A stretch of DNA of 64,000 bases, from positions 14,694,001 to 14,758,000 of the forward strand of contig WHVY01000001.1 of assembly GCA_022266195.1 (NCBI GenBank), read 5' to 3'. A program made the position numbers and the translations under genes. Shown piece after piece: positions 25,401-37,455 of this stretch (position 1 is its first letter; the number at the start of each line of letters is the position of its first letter). The stretch comes from Tetranychus cinnabarinus. Its lineage: Eukaryota; Arthropoda; Arachnida; Trombidiformes; Tetranychidae. The notes below the pieces were generated by a model. That model worked only from the letters and a program-made list of their open reading frames with translations. It was not told the origin of the DNA and did not search any database.

Positions 25401-28400
25401 CAGGTTAATGGTGACCAAGATGATTAAGATGCTAATTGTAAAAGCTAAATTGAGTAAAATATTGAAAAATGTAATTCTGTTTGAAATAGACTAAATTTCA
25501 ACACAAAACTCAGTTGACTGTTGCACAGTTGCTAAATTGGGTTGACATTTAGATGCAAAGCATTTGACCAGTTAATTTACATTTATATTTAGTCAATTTA
25601 GTCTATTACCAGTGTAATGACCAGTAAAATGATCCTTGAATGTTACATTGATTTGAATGGCTAAACCAAATCAATATGGGTCAGTAAAGATTTGCTCATT
25701 ATTTTACTTCTAAAAAAGAGTACAAAATTGAATACACTTTATTAATGGTAATAGATATTCATAAATTGGTTCAATAATGAATATTTCATGATCAACATTC
25801 AATTAGACCAATCAATTTGATTTGATTCTCCAAAAATTAACCTCTTTTCCTTAACCTTTTCTGTTTAATTGTACAATCATAAAGATTTGTTAACCTCAAC
25901 CCTCGACTTGTCTTTACCTTTGATCAGTAAATCACAATTAAATGTCTCTTCATCTCTTCAATGTAAAAAGGTTGAATTTATTAATAGGATTTAAATTGTT
26001 GTGGTTAAACAGTTTCTTTTGTTGCAACAGTTGATTGATAATTGAAATGAAACCGAAAAAAGATTCTCATTGTTTTGCATATAAAGATGATAGAGGTTAA
26101 GTCATGATGTTGTTACCTGTGATTATACCCTTTCCATCCTTGATCATTGATTGTTATTTTTATCATTTAACTGGATTGATTGAAATCATTAAATGATAAC
26201 CTCTAATATTAAAATAATGTTAACAATTGGGTGTTGATTGAATGAGAAACGTTTTCATCTCTAATGATAAGCATAATGTTAATTAGTAAAATTGGTTTCC
26301 TGGTTTTTTTCTGGTTTTTCATTTCAATGGTAACTATTAATAGTCAATGGCTATTTCAATGTTTCATTCAAACGTTTTCAATGGTTTCTCAATTGGTGAC
26401 ATTTAACTGTAAACTTGATCTTTAATCTGATTAATGAAGGGAACCAGAAATGTTGCCGTTAATTGTAAATGAATGATTAACTTGATTCTCTGCCAGGACC
26501 AATATAATCCATTGAAAAAGGTAGCCATACATATCGATGAGAATTTGGGTGAACCAGTTTTCAGGAAACAAAAAGGGCCAAAAATTATCATCTTCAATGA
26601 AATAAAACACTTGTTTCTTCCTTCTCTTCATCTCCATCCACTTATCTGGTAAATCTGGCTTACAATCAACCCTTGAAATGGCCTTAAATTTGAGCCCAAC
26701 ATTAATCACAAATGAACCCGAATCTTCATCTAAATCAGCCTTAAAGTAAATCCTGAATCGAGTCTAGAATCAGTTTTGAGACTTAAATCTTGATGAGCAT
26801 ACATTTGAGTTTTCAATTTTTTGTCAAATTATTTTGATCCACTTTACTACAACTTTATGGTTTTAATCAGCATGAGATTAACTCTTCTTGTTCAATCACA
26901 ATTTAACAGGTTAACTATTGATTCTGATCGTGACAAAAGCCATTTACATTTGCTTTATTACAATTTGAATATTAAAAGCATTCATTTGTGATTACAATTT
27001 TGCCGATTGTTTCAATCGCTTGAGATACAAAAACTCTTGATTCCAATTGATTTTGAAGAATCAAAAGTGAAATAAATTGTCTAAAAAACAATTAATTGTC
27101 CAACTTTAATTTCATTTTTTACCTTCTTTTCCACTTCACTTTGATCCTGATTTTTCTCCCCTTGATTGTGTTACTTTCAAGTGACAGTTGATTAGGATAT
27201 TTCAACAATCAAGTTGCAATTGAAAAAGAAATCAATTTCAATGGTTTAAATTAACAATATATTGTTTGCTTATTGATATCAAATGTCAATAAACTTCAAG
27301 TTAATCAATGAACCAGTAAAGGTAACAAAAATATTATATTTTATAACTTTTCCTAATTGTCATGAATAATCAACAGATTATCAGGTTTTCGTTGATTCAT
27401 TGGTTATCATTTTGTACATTATTGCCTTTAAATGAGCAAACAAATGATCAGTGAAAAGCTTAAATTGCAACTTGTAATTAAACTTACAATAGATTGTGTC
27501 GTAAATTGATTGACTCGTGTTAACCTGTTTATATCCTTGTTGACCTTAATTTGATTGTTTTTGTCTCCACATCAAGTTAAAGATTTCGTGATTAATTGAT
27601 TCTAATTGAATGGCTTTAACAATTGATCAACTGACAAAAAAATGAATCTTTTCAATGTTTTTTCAATTTCTGTCAAAATGTGAATTGTAAATGTTTATAG
27701 CTTTCAAATTGCTATGAATTTTAAGTGTGAGAACCATTTTAACCATTTTAATTGCAATCGACTAATCAATATTTTTAAATTTCTCTTACAGTGGAAACCT
27801 ATTTATCTCCAACTCAAACTCAATGTGTCAACGTAGATTATCATATTCCTGAAGATGAAGAATCGCAAAAATTTTCAGATCAAAGATGGGAAAGACTTCG
27901 TAAGTATCGGTCAACAATTGAAACATTTGTTGGACAGACACAAAGGTCAATTTTGGAAATGAAGGAAATAGTTTTCAGTTGAAGGATTGAAATGATAAAG
28001 GAATGATGATTTTGTGTGTAAAAAAAGGTATAAAATGAAATGGTAAATTGAATTGATTATGACAGGTTGAAAACAGAGAGTGATGATGATAATTATTTGA
28101 GAGAAAAGTGATGAAAAGAAAGGGTTTCAATGATTGAAGAGTTATCATGAGAAATGATATTTCCATTCATTTTGTATCATCATTATGAACATCATTTACA
28201 ACTTCCTTGTCCATTTGAATTAAAAGTAAAAATTAATTCTTAATTGTATTCTTCTCTTACCTCTCTTCCTCTTCCTTTACCACCTTTACTCCTTTCATGG
28301 TGAAAATTGCAAAATGGACTCTTGCATGAGTGACCATTACAAGACATCTTTCACTTTCCCTGTTCGTAAACCTAATCACGAATTGACATAAATCTTAACG

Positions 28401-30394
28401 TTTTACGAGTTTTCCTTTCAAATGTTTTTTATTGCGCCAAGTCTATCCTAAACAACTCTTAAATAGCAACTTTAGCTGACTTCATAAAGCTAATTTCAAT
28501 TATCATTGTGACAAGAAATTTAAATGTTGATACGAAATGAAGATTCAAGAGTTGATTTAATGCTAAAAACTGGTTTAATCTCAAAGAAATATTGGGCTTA
28601 ATATGATTCAACGACAATACTCATTGGGTTATTTTTACCCGAAGTGAAGTTAAAAATTTGAATCAAATTGTTTAATGACTGGCTTGATTCATTTGGCCGT
28701 TTTCATCATTACTGACGAGAAAAAGATTATATTTATAACAGATGTTTTGATAGTAATTACTTTTAATAGTCCAGTTGAGTTCATTTAAATTAATTTTCTC
28801 AAAATTAACCATTTTATGGGTTTTTTACTGGTAAAGCATCTTTGATGGTCTACTGCTAACCGAGTTGATCCAACAGCACAGGCAAATCGTTGTTTATTGT
28901 TAGACGGTTATTTGGTGATTAAAATGCATTCATGTTGATAAACATTTCTTTAAATTGTTAATTTAATTTCAACAATAAGAGCTCACTGTCATTTGTAATT
29001 GAAAACAGGTATAGACATGGAGTAAGATAACAATTTCATCCTTATTGTGTTATTGCTGTAATGACAATGATACTGTTTTACACACAGTTGCTGTTATTAT
29101 TGTTGGTCCTTGTTAATTAACATGTAAATTTTAGACTAAAGTATCCAACCGTTATTACTGTTACACTCAACTTATCATTATAATCACCAAGATTGTCATT
29201 TGTTTCAACGATCATTCATCTATGATTGAAACCTTGAAGGATAAATGCAAAGATTTCATTTCAAAGTCTTTTTCAAATTATATGCTTTAAAAGTTGTTCA
29301 ATTGCGATTGATGATTGTTAAATCTTTAACTTTTTAATTTACTTTCTTGAAGCTACAGATTACATTAACTAAATTTAACTTCTGCTGTTAAAGCGTATCC
29401 ATTAATTGTCATGTTACAGTCAACTTTGAGATCATTATTTTTACTAAACAATCTATAAGATGGCACTGCTTTCATTGTTTCCCTCCTTCCATTTGTAAAC
29501 AAACCAACATTGTCAGGCTCATTGTACTGTACCAACAATTTTTATTTCATTGTTTAACCCATTACATAGTTAACGATGGACAATTTAATTCAATATTTAC
29601 CCTACTAATATTTCTTTTCTCTTCATCAGATCTTGCTCGATCCGTAGTAGCATTGTATGTTGTTGCCTTTTTCTTGTTGACTCTTTCATTCTTCACCGGG
29701 ATCGCAGGATGTTGGAAACGATCTCACGCCAATCTCATTGCCACTGGTATTATGCAGCTTCTAGCAGGTAATTAATCAGTAGTTTATAATTTTAATACCC
29801 TGAAAATAATATAAAATCACCTAACCCTTCTAAAAAGTAACCGAGCTAACTTTGCTCGATCCTAGTATTTGATATTTGAGTAAATCTCTATCATTAAAGA
29901 TTACAATTTTTCTAATGATCTATATGAATTATATTTCTTTGATTAGCTTTATTTGACGCTGGTGCCATGGGTCTCTGGCATGGAGTCCAATTTTATGATC
30001 AACATAAACTTAAAGATGAACTTTCATACAATGGTTGGCCAACTGTGAGTATCTTTAATCGATTTGGTTGTTACTTGCGATTTTTGTCTTATTGACTTTT
30101 CTTTTTTCTCTACTTTTCAAGGTTTTAAAACAACACGGAGTGAGTGAATTTTATTATGGCTGGTCTTATATTCTCGCATGGCTTGGAATCGGCCAGTGTT
30201 TGATTGCTTCAATCATGTTCCTTGGATCTGCTCGATGTATTCGAAGTGAAAAACGCGCTGAACAAGCCAAAAATATGCAATATTTAATGCCAGTTTATCC
30301 TGATAAAAGAAACCCATACGGATATGCTTATGCTTATCCTGGACCCTACTCATACCATGGATCACAATACGGAATCGCTCCTTATGCATACTAA
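19500..30394 (+). CDS. Claudin/PMP22-superfamily four-helix membrane protein
   Basis: Exons 19500-19740, 27792-27899, 29630-29767, 29947-30044 and 30122-30394 join in frame (858 bp, 285 residues); all introns are GT-AG and intron 1 is 8 kb. Four membrane helices lie near residues 5-27, 121-143, 152-174 and 207-232. The first extracellular loop carries the superfamily pattern: a Trp (TDNWYEI), then EGLFRVC and a second Cys (QTQCVNV), close to the W-GLW-C-C signature of claudins, CACNG and clarin-like proteins. The cytoplasmic tail is unusually Tyr/Pro/Gly-rich (YGYAYAYPGPYSYHGSQYG) and ends PYAY. Such proteins form septate or tight junctions or act as channel/receptor auxiliaries; which one applies cannot be told. 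The long first intron suggests complex regulation. Family call good, subfamily unknown. Confidence 0.85.
19741..27791. other. First intron of the claudin-like gene
   Basis: AT-rich intron with trinucleotide runs (GATGAT around 23290-23340) and a GA microsatellite (about 23418-23434). A short patch at about 21075-21400 is richer in G and C and is open in several frames at once, which is not convincing as coding. A better open frame lies on the minus strand at 26431-26763 and is listed separately. Nothing else was recognised. Confidence 0.4.
26431..26763 (-). other. Unexplained 111-codon open frame inside an intron
   Basis: On the minus strand the frame is open from just after a stop at 26764-26766 down to TAA at 26431-26433. 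The composition is protein-like and not repetitive, with charged stretches (DLPDKWMEMKRRKKQ), aromatic-rich stretches (FIEDDNFWPFLFPENWF) and a hydrophobic segment (MYGYLFQWIILVLAE). The first ATG is internal (92 codons left), and a CAG acceptor-like site lies near the start of the frame, so it would be a terminal exon if real. I do not recognise it. It may be an exon of a nested gene, a relic, or chance. Confidence 0.3.
27900..29629. other. Second intron of the claudin-like gene
   Basis: AT-rich sequence between exons 2 and 3; no coding frame, repeat or RNA gene recognised. Confidence 0.5.
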
Positions 30395-32515
30395 ACACTT
30401 TTCAGCTCATTTTAATTATTACAACTATTAATATTATTCTTGATATGTATAATATTATCTATCTTCTATTATATTAATACCGTTTTGGTATTTTTCTGTC
30501 AAAATTTCTCTCCACTCAATGATTCTATTTTCTGTTAATCGCAAAAGAAAGGCTTTGGCCTGAATGTCGCCGGAAAAATATACAAATTTTTAGAACCCGA
30601 CCCTGAAACTTAGGAAAAGCAGATAAAAAAAGACTAAAATAGACAGTAAAGAAGAAAGGAAAAATAAAAGAAAGACAAAATGACACTTAACATTGTTGTA
30701 CATTTGAATACGCAATATGTACATATGAAGTCAAAACATCAAATTTTTGTCTAAAAATTGTGGCTAAACTAAAAAGATTTTAAGGAAAACTTTTAAGGAC
30801 AACCTGAAAATCATGGTTGAACTACATGCCCGAAAAACTGTCAAAACTTAATCAGAATTCAGGTTACTAACAAAGGACTTTGGAAAAAACTTTGAATTTT
30901 GAGTTAAAAATTGGGACGTGTATTGGATTTTGTTGAGTAAATAGTTAGCAAGATTTTTCAAATAGTAAAAGTCCAAATTGAGTTCGACTGCGGTCGAGAA
31001 TTGTTACAATATTGATAAAAAAATACCAATTGGGATTGTAATTACACAAATGGTAAACCTTTTCCGTAACTTTAGTATAGCCTTTTCATCTGGATTGAAC
31101 AAGATTTCAGGTTGAGAACTAAACACTGATTGTATAAGGTTGAAAATTTTCTCAGTTTTATCCCATTTAATTCCTAAAGTCAAGAAAATGTCTTCGAGTG
31201 CATAAAGCTAATGATACATAAGTGTAATGGCATCATGATTGTATCCAAGAATTATCCACACTCCTTGAATAATACAGGTTAATCTTAAAATTTTCATCAA
31301 AACTCCAAAGATAACCCGTTTTTGGCTAGACAACATTTCAACTTCAATCTTTCAATATTGTAAATGCCAATTGCTTCCAAATGAGTCAACAAGTTCAAAC
31401 TCAATTTCATCGAATCTTTTTATGTTTGATCAAAAATTATTGGTTTTTCGATCGAAAATCTGATAAAATTTGAAATTAGCTCCAACTGTAAATGTGTCTT
31501 TTGAATCAAATTTTGATTAATCTAACCTGGGTAACTGTCTCTAAGCAAGTCTACAAAGATAGTCCATATTGATCAATTTTAAAGGCTACTATTCAACAAA
31601 TTATTAAGTTATTAAATCTTTGCTTAATATTGATTTATTCATCTATGGTAAATGATAAATTGTTTATAAGCTAAATGAAAAAATAAAATTTGATTTATAA
31701 CGTTTAATTGTGAGTTTATTTGACATTTTGACCAGCAAGTTCAGCTTTGGACAAAATGAGACGACTTCTGATGGAATTGTCGCTTGGATAACATTGGTTT
31801 TTCATAAATCTCTAAAAACAAAAGCTGTTCACTGAGCTGACGTTGATACCAATGATAAATTTGTGTGACAAAATATGATTAATTTAAATTCATTATCTTC
31901 TGTTTAATACAAGGAAAATCCATTGAAACGACACTCTAACATTGATTAATGAATCCGTAAGGATGAATTTGATCCACAGTTGAAAATTGTTTGAACAAGA
32001 AACATTTTCATTGCTAACTGTTGAGCTTTGATTAACATAAGTAAATTGTTTTTGAAAAAAATCCATTTACTGTGCCTTTTCTGGGTTTATTATAAAATTT
32101 AGTTTAATTTGAGGTAAAATTGTTTCGTACGTAATTAGTGATATTGGAACAGAAAGAGGTTAAACTAATGTATCGACATGATCTAACACTGATGTGATAG
32201 ACAGCTTGATTGAACACACATTCAAGCCAGCTTTCAAAACTATGAATAATCATTAGTTAAATGTTGATTGGGAAAACAGTTTCATTTGTTGAAACAGTTT
32301 ATCATTAACATTATCAAGTGTTACGAACGTAAGCCAATGTTCAAATCACCTAGCTAAAGATCTGAAACATTAAGGTTTACCTTTTTGGTAAAAATTGAGT
32401 CTTGGTCTCTCAGTTATTACGTCTTTCTTTCGTTATGTTGATACATTAAAACATATCGAAAATTATTGGAAAAAGTTTGTTGGTTTAATAATTGAAGGAA
32501 CAATTGAAATGCATT
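30395..32515. other. Intergenic region upstream of glucosylceramidase
   Basis: Begins with the claudin-like 3' untranslated region. From about 31560 to 32400 it has a diverged direct copy at about 36895-37455, so this stretch and its copy bracket the glucosylceramidase gene. No coding frame seen. Confidence 0.6.
31560..32400 (+). repeat. Left copy of a segment duplicated on both sides of glucosylceramidase
   Basis: Blocks shared in the same order with the right copy include TTGATCAATTTTAAAGG, ATTCATCTATGGT, AAGTTCAGCTTTGGA, GAAACGACACT-TAACATTG, AAGGATGAATTTGATCCA, and CGTAAGCCAATGTTCAA followed by CACCTAGCT and AAGGTTTACCTTTT. The last blocks end about 120 bp before the glucosylceramidase ATG, so the duplicated unit looks like its promoter region. 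Confidence 0.8.
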
Positions 32516-34392
32516 ATGGCTTTTCAATTGTCAACAATAGTGTTAATTGTCTTACAATTTCAGTTAAGTTTAACTGATCATTGTATTAAAAGGTACTTCA
32601 ATCAAAATTCATTTGTTTGTGCTTGTGATACTCGTTCATGTCCACCAATACCGGGAACAACCCGACCTCCAAAGGGATACCTTGATCAATGGGTTTCTTC
32701 ACGGAGTCAACATCGTTTCCACTTGACTCGAGTCAACCTCAACCGTTTAACCAGACCATTATACCCTCCATCACTTGTAGTTACATTGAGATTGGATGAT
32801 CGCAGGCAAACTATACATGGTTTTGGTGGGGCCTTCACTGATGCCGCGGGACTAAATTTACTCACGTTACCCATGGCTTTGCGAGATCAGATAATGAAAG
32901 ATTATTTCTCAACCTATGGATTAGATTATTCAATTGGTCGAGTCCCAATTGCTGGAACTGATTTCTCTTCTCGAGTTTATACCTATGATGATAACAATGA
33001 TGAAGAAGATTTAGAATTGAAAAATTTTGCACTTCAACCTGAGGATACAAATTTAAAGGTAAGCAACATTGTGATTCTTGTGGTTTTCAAGTTGAACAGT
33101 TGAAGTTTATATTTGGTGATTAAAAATGGTATTGATGATTGATGTCATCTTTTACAATTTGTACTTCAATTTTCATTTTTGCAATTTTCATCTCATTTAC
33201 AGATTCCAATGATTAAAAGAGCCTTAGAACTAAAAAATGGTCCTTTTAGATTGATTTGTAGTTCTTGGTCCTCGCCAGGTTGGATGAAAACCAATAACAA
33301 TATTACTGGAAGTGGTTTTCTCAGAGGAATACCAGGTGGACCTTTTTATAAAGCTTGGGCCAGATATTTAGTTAAGTAAGCAATATCTTAATGAAAATGG
33401 CTAAATTTGATGTAATAATATAATATATATCGTCTTGTATCAATTTAAACAGATTCCTTGATTCTTACGCTAAAGAGGGAGTCGACTTTTGGGCGATAAC
33501 AACTCAAAATGAGCCAACTCAAGCTATTGAAAATGAAGACTTTTTTTACAACAATCTCGGTTTTACACCAGAAAATTTGCGAGATTGGATTAAACTTGAC
33601 TTAGGTCCTGAACTTGAAAAGTCTGGTTATGGAAGAGATAATCTTAATTTACTTCTTTACGATGACGCCAGAGAATATCTTCCTAATTACACTCAAGTTG
33701 TTCTTTCAGATGAAACAGCTGCTTCCTTCATCAACGGCGTTGCCTTTCATTGGTATAAGATCGACAATCGACCACGTTATAATGAACTCAATGTGGTTCA
33801 TGACAACTTTCCGAATCATTTTCTCATTTCAACTGAAGCATGCGAAGGTTATGAAAGGTTTAGCACTAGAAGAGGTTAGAATCGCTAAGAAAAGTTACCA
33901 TTTAAAATTGACACTCAATATTTATTTCGTTTCATTTCAGCTCAACTTGGAAACTGGACTCGAGCCGAAACTTATGCCATAGATATAATTGAAGATATTA
34001 ATCGTTATACCACTGGATGGCTTGATTGGAATCTTGTTCTCGATTTAAAAGGAGGTCCTTCATGGGCAAACAATCCGACTGATGGTTTAATACTTGTGGA
34101 CACCGATAGAAACATTTATTATCGTAATCCAATGTTTTATTCATTGGGACATTTCTCCAAGTTTATCCCACCAGGTTCAGTGTACATTGGCCATCAAGTT
34201 CAAGGTAATTCTAGAGGAGTTTATTTAGCAGCTTTTGAAGATCCAAGTAACCAGAAGGTTATTGTTATCCTCAATACAAATGATAATCCAGTTAACCTGG
34301 TTATCAACAAATTTACTTCAGTTTCAGTTCCAATAACTTTGGATCCACACTCAATCAGAACATTGATAACTCCTTCCAGCAATGTCAGTTAA
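32516..34392 (+). CDS. GBA1: Lysosomal glucosylceramidase (GH30)
   Basis: Hydrolyses glucosylceramide to glucose and ceramide in the lysosome. Exons 32516-33058, 33203-33375, 33453-33874 and 33941-34392 join in frame (1590 bp, 529 residues, close to the 536 of human GBA1). The ATG at 32516 opens a signal peptide (MAFQLSTIVLIVLQFQLSLT), after which comes the cysteine-rich N-terminus (HCIKRYF...CACDTRSCPP). Family landmarks: IHGFGGAFTDAAG, SSWSSPGWMKTN, the acid/base Glu259 in TTQNEP, and the nucleophile Glu367 in STEACEG. The C-terminal beta domain ends near residue 529 (TLDPHSIRTL). All key residues are present, so the enzyme should be active. Duplicated flanks on both sides suggest that a second copy once existed. 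Confidence 0.96.
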
Positions 34393-34816
34393 CTGTTATT
34401 GTTGATAGGAAAATAATATTAAAGAAACTTTGCTCAATCATTTCACCTTTTTTTTATTTTCATCTCATTTCATCTGTGATACAAAGTTAAGTTACATTTT
34501 AAACATCAAAGAATAGTCAATTGTACAATTTTAATCTAAAATCCTTTCTACGAATTTTAATGCAAGTCTAAGTCGAGCCGAGTCTAAGTCTATAGACTTG
34601 GGTGGTTTATTTTATTTTATATTTATATTAGTTTTATATTAGTTTATTTTATTGAATATGTTAATTATTTGACCTGTTTAATTCGAGGATTAACGATATT
34701 CATTAATTAGGTAAGTTTAATTAAATTAGTCTCTAAATATAATTCTAATTTTAGCTTCAATAGGCTTGTCCAATTTTTGCTTTTATTGTTTTTACTGATA
34801 CTTCAGTGTTTTAATA

Positions 34817-35537
34817 ATGGATAAATCTAACCAAAACTAAGATAAATTTTTGGCATCTTTTGACTTATTCCCAAAAAATATTAACAAAATCGAGGATAAG
34901 TCAATTGACGAAGAACCTGATAATTGTTTTGTGGTTTTAATGAGATTGCCACTTTAAATACCCGTAATGATGATTCAATTGAAAAGGATGATGACGAAGA
35001 TGAAAAGGAAATGAACGAAAAAAAGATGAGAAAATATTTGAAAACGAGGCTGAAAATGATGCTTAGATGGAAATGGAACAGGGTGAAGAAGGAGATGATA
35101 ATGGTGAAAAAATATGGATAAGTCCAGATTGTATAAAAAACAAGTTATCTATTTTATACGAGATCGGAACTCTGGACAAATTGTTAGCAAAGAGCAAGAA
35201 AAAGAAATATATTCTCAATTTATGACTGGCTACGGTCACAATTATTCTTGTTTCCTTTGTCAGGAGAAATGTAAATTTATTAATAAGAAAAAAATCTACA
35301 ACGTAGAAAATCATTTACAACCCTTTTTCTTTTGTGTTGATTGTCCCTTCCCTGATTGTTCAAAACATTTTACTACAATTACCAATTTCGAAAAACATTG
35401 TAAAAATCATCGTCAAATTTCTTCAAAAACTTCGATGTAAAAATATTCATTCTTTAACTGCTAAAAATGCAAACTTATCCATGTTTAATTACACTTCAAA
35501 TAAGTTTCATTTGATTATTGGGAGGCTTGAGTAACCA
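34817..35537 (+). pseudogene. Degenerate C2H2-type zinc-finger protein, plus-strand copy
   Basis: The frame starts ATGGATAAATCT (MDKS) at 34817, stops after seven codons, continues in the same frame for about 40 codons (KFLASFDLFPKNINKIEDKS), then moves among all three frames through an acidic region, and recovers near 35157-35440 as RDRNSGQIVSKEQEKEIYSQ, MTGYGHNYSCFLCQEKC and a finger C-x4-C-x12-H-x4-H (CPFPDC...KHCKNH). At least one internal stop and two frameshifts show it is dead. A second copy in the opposite orientation lies at about 35905-36290. I cannot name the family; an unrecognised lineage-specific gene or a transposon-borne protein are both possible. Confidence 0.6.
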
Positions 35538-35618
35538 ATGCTTACCCAAGCCTACCAATAATTGATTGAAACATAATTGAAACAAGATTAAACTATGAAT
35601 TTTTTTATTTATTAAATA

Positions 35619-35871
35619 CAGTAATTCCCCGAGTTTTTTGTTTTTTTGGAGTGCTGACATCTATGTGAACTACAAGGGGAAACAATTAAATTTACAGTTT
35701 AAACAATTAGTCCACTCTAGTGATTCCCCTTTAGCCTTTCTAGCCTTTCTCCCTTCAGGGGGGAGTCATTGGAGTGGACTAATTGTTTAAACTGTAAAAT
35801 TTAATTGTTTCCCCTTGTAGTTCACATAGATGTCAGCACTCCAAAAAAACAAAAAACTCGGGGAATTACTG
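35619..35871. mobile_element. Foldback MITE, 253 bp
   Basis: Nearly perfect inverted arms of about 98 bp start CAGTAATTCCCCGAG at 35619 and end CTCGGGGAATTACTG at 35871; the only clear difference is one extra T in the right arm. TA flanks both ends (35617-35618 and 35872-35873). The loop is about 55 bp. Termini CAGTAATTCCCC with a TA duplication fit a pogo/Tigger-like or other Tc1/mariner MITE. The near identity of the arms points to a young insertion. It sits between the two zinc-finger relics. Confidence 0.9.
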
Positions 35872-35904
35872 TAATAATGAAGTAAAATCGTTTTTTTGTC
35901 ATTT

Positions 35905-36290
35905 TTTCTCATGGATAAGTCTGATCAATTATCATGATCTTTTTTAAAATGCTTTATAAAATTGGTGACAACACCAAAAGACCAATTACAATTAGTTATT
36001 GGACAATCGATTTTAAAAAATTGTGTGACAAATGGTTTTCAACAGAATAGATTTTCTGCTTATTTTTAAAACACAATTTGAATGCAAAATACAACTATAA
36101 TTTTGCCCAGATCCTGTCATATATTTTTTATAAATGGCCTTTTCTTCATTTTTTGAGACGCTTTGTCCGGTTGTTAAATCTTTAATGAAATCACTAATTT
36201 TATCTTTATAATTTCGGACTTATCCTGGTCATTTTGGTCATCATTTTTTGTCATAATTTTCATATCCTTTTCCTCAATATTTTCCCAGTA
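35905..36290 (-). pseudogene. Degenerate C2H2-type zinc-finger protein, inverted copy
   Basis: On the minus strand, from about 36190 downward, the frame reads KDLTTGQSVSKNEEKAIYKK then MTGSGQNYSC, matching the plus-strand relic (SGQIVSKEQEKEIYSQF, MTGYGHNYSC). After a one-base frameshift near 36010 (six T where five keep the frame) it continues IDCPITNC...TNFIKHFKKDH, again C-x4-C-x12-H-x4-H. Protein similarity is clear while nucleotide similarity is modest, so the two copies are old. Confidence 0.6.
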
Positions 36291-36894
36291 GACATGGGTA
36301 CTGAAAGTGATCAAAATTTGATAAAAACTCATTGCCATTAAAAACCATTGAAATTTGCAACCTAAAACTTCAGTTCAATCAAAAGTTGAATATTTATTCT
36401 AGAGTCAGAAAAACTAGATTTTCAATACAGAAAAAATTCAGGTTTTCAATACCAAAAATCTGGACTTATCCTTAGATTTTTTGATTGAAATGAATTTTTT
36501 TCTAAAATTGAATTGAATTGAATAAATTTAATGATAGTAAAAAATAACACTAATATTAATAATTATAAATAGATAATAGAAATAATTCAAGTACTAGTTT
36601 CAAGGTCTGAAGATTGAATTACGCAATATATTTTTTGATGCTCTACGATTTTATTCGTGGCATATTAGACCCATAAGGCTCATCAGCGCTTTCTTTTAGA
36701 CTCGATTTGATTATGAGTGATAACATGACAAGATTTCGGGTTGTGTTTATTGTGGTACTCATTCCAAGAGCTTATGCAGTAATCTATAAATATTGACTTT
36801 GCTTGCAAGCTTAGTCATCTCATACAATGAAATAACATAATGAATATCTTCAGATCAAGAGCATCTTCAATCATCTTTCATGCAATCAAAATTT

Positions 36895-37455
36895 GTGATT
36901 GATATTTGATCAATTTTAAAGGTATTATTTTTTAACACAATTAATAAGTTGCATCTTGGCGGCTGCTTAATGACGATCTATTCATCTATGGTGAATTGGT
37001 AATGGTAAATTATAAACGATAAATGATAAACCTAAATCAAAAAATACAATTTGATTTATAACAGTTAGTTGCGAGTTTTTTTTGAGCTTTGTTGACTAGA
37101 AAGTTCAGCTTTGGAAAAATATGAGACGATTTAAGATATTGTTGTCACTTAGATGACAATAGTTTACAATTGATCTGCAAATAAATCGATCAGCAAATGC
37201 TGTTACACTTTAAAAATGATGAATTTCTGTTGTTAATTGTGATTAATTTATATGCATTTATTTCTAATTAATACGAGGAAATTGCATTGAAACGACACTT
37301 TAACATTGATTAATGAATCTGTAAGGATGAATTTGATCCATTACTAACGTAAAATTTAATGTTGATGATATGCCAATGTAACGTAAGCCAATGTTCAAGT
37401 CACCTAGCTGAGATTTGAAACATTTAAGGTTTACCTTTTCGGTACAAATCGAATC
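36895..37455 (+). repeat. Right copy of the segment duplicated around glucosylceramidase
   Basis: Direct, diverged and partly deleted copy of 31560-32400. It stops at the point where the left copy approaches the glucosylceramidase gene, and no enzyme sequence follows. It may be the orphan promoter of a lost second enzyme gene. Confidence 0.75.
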
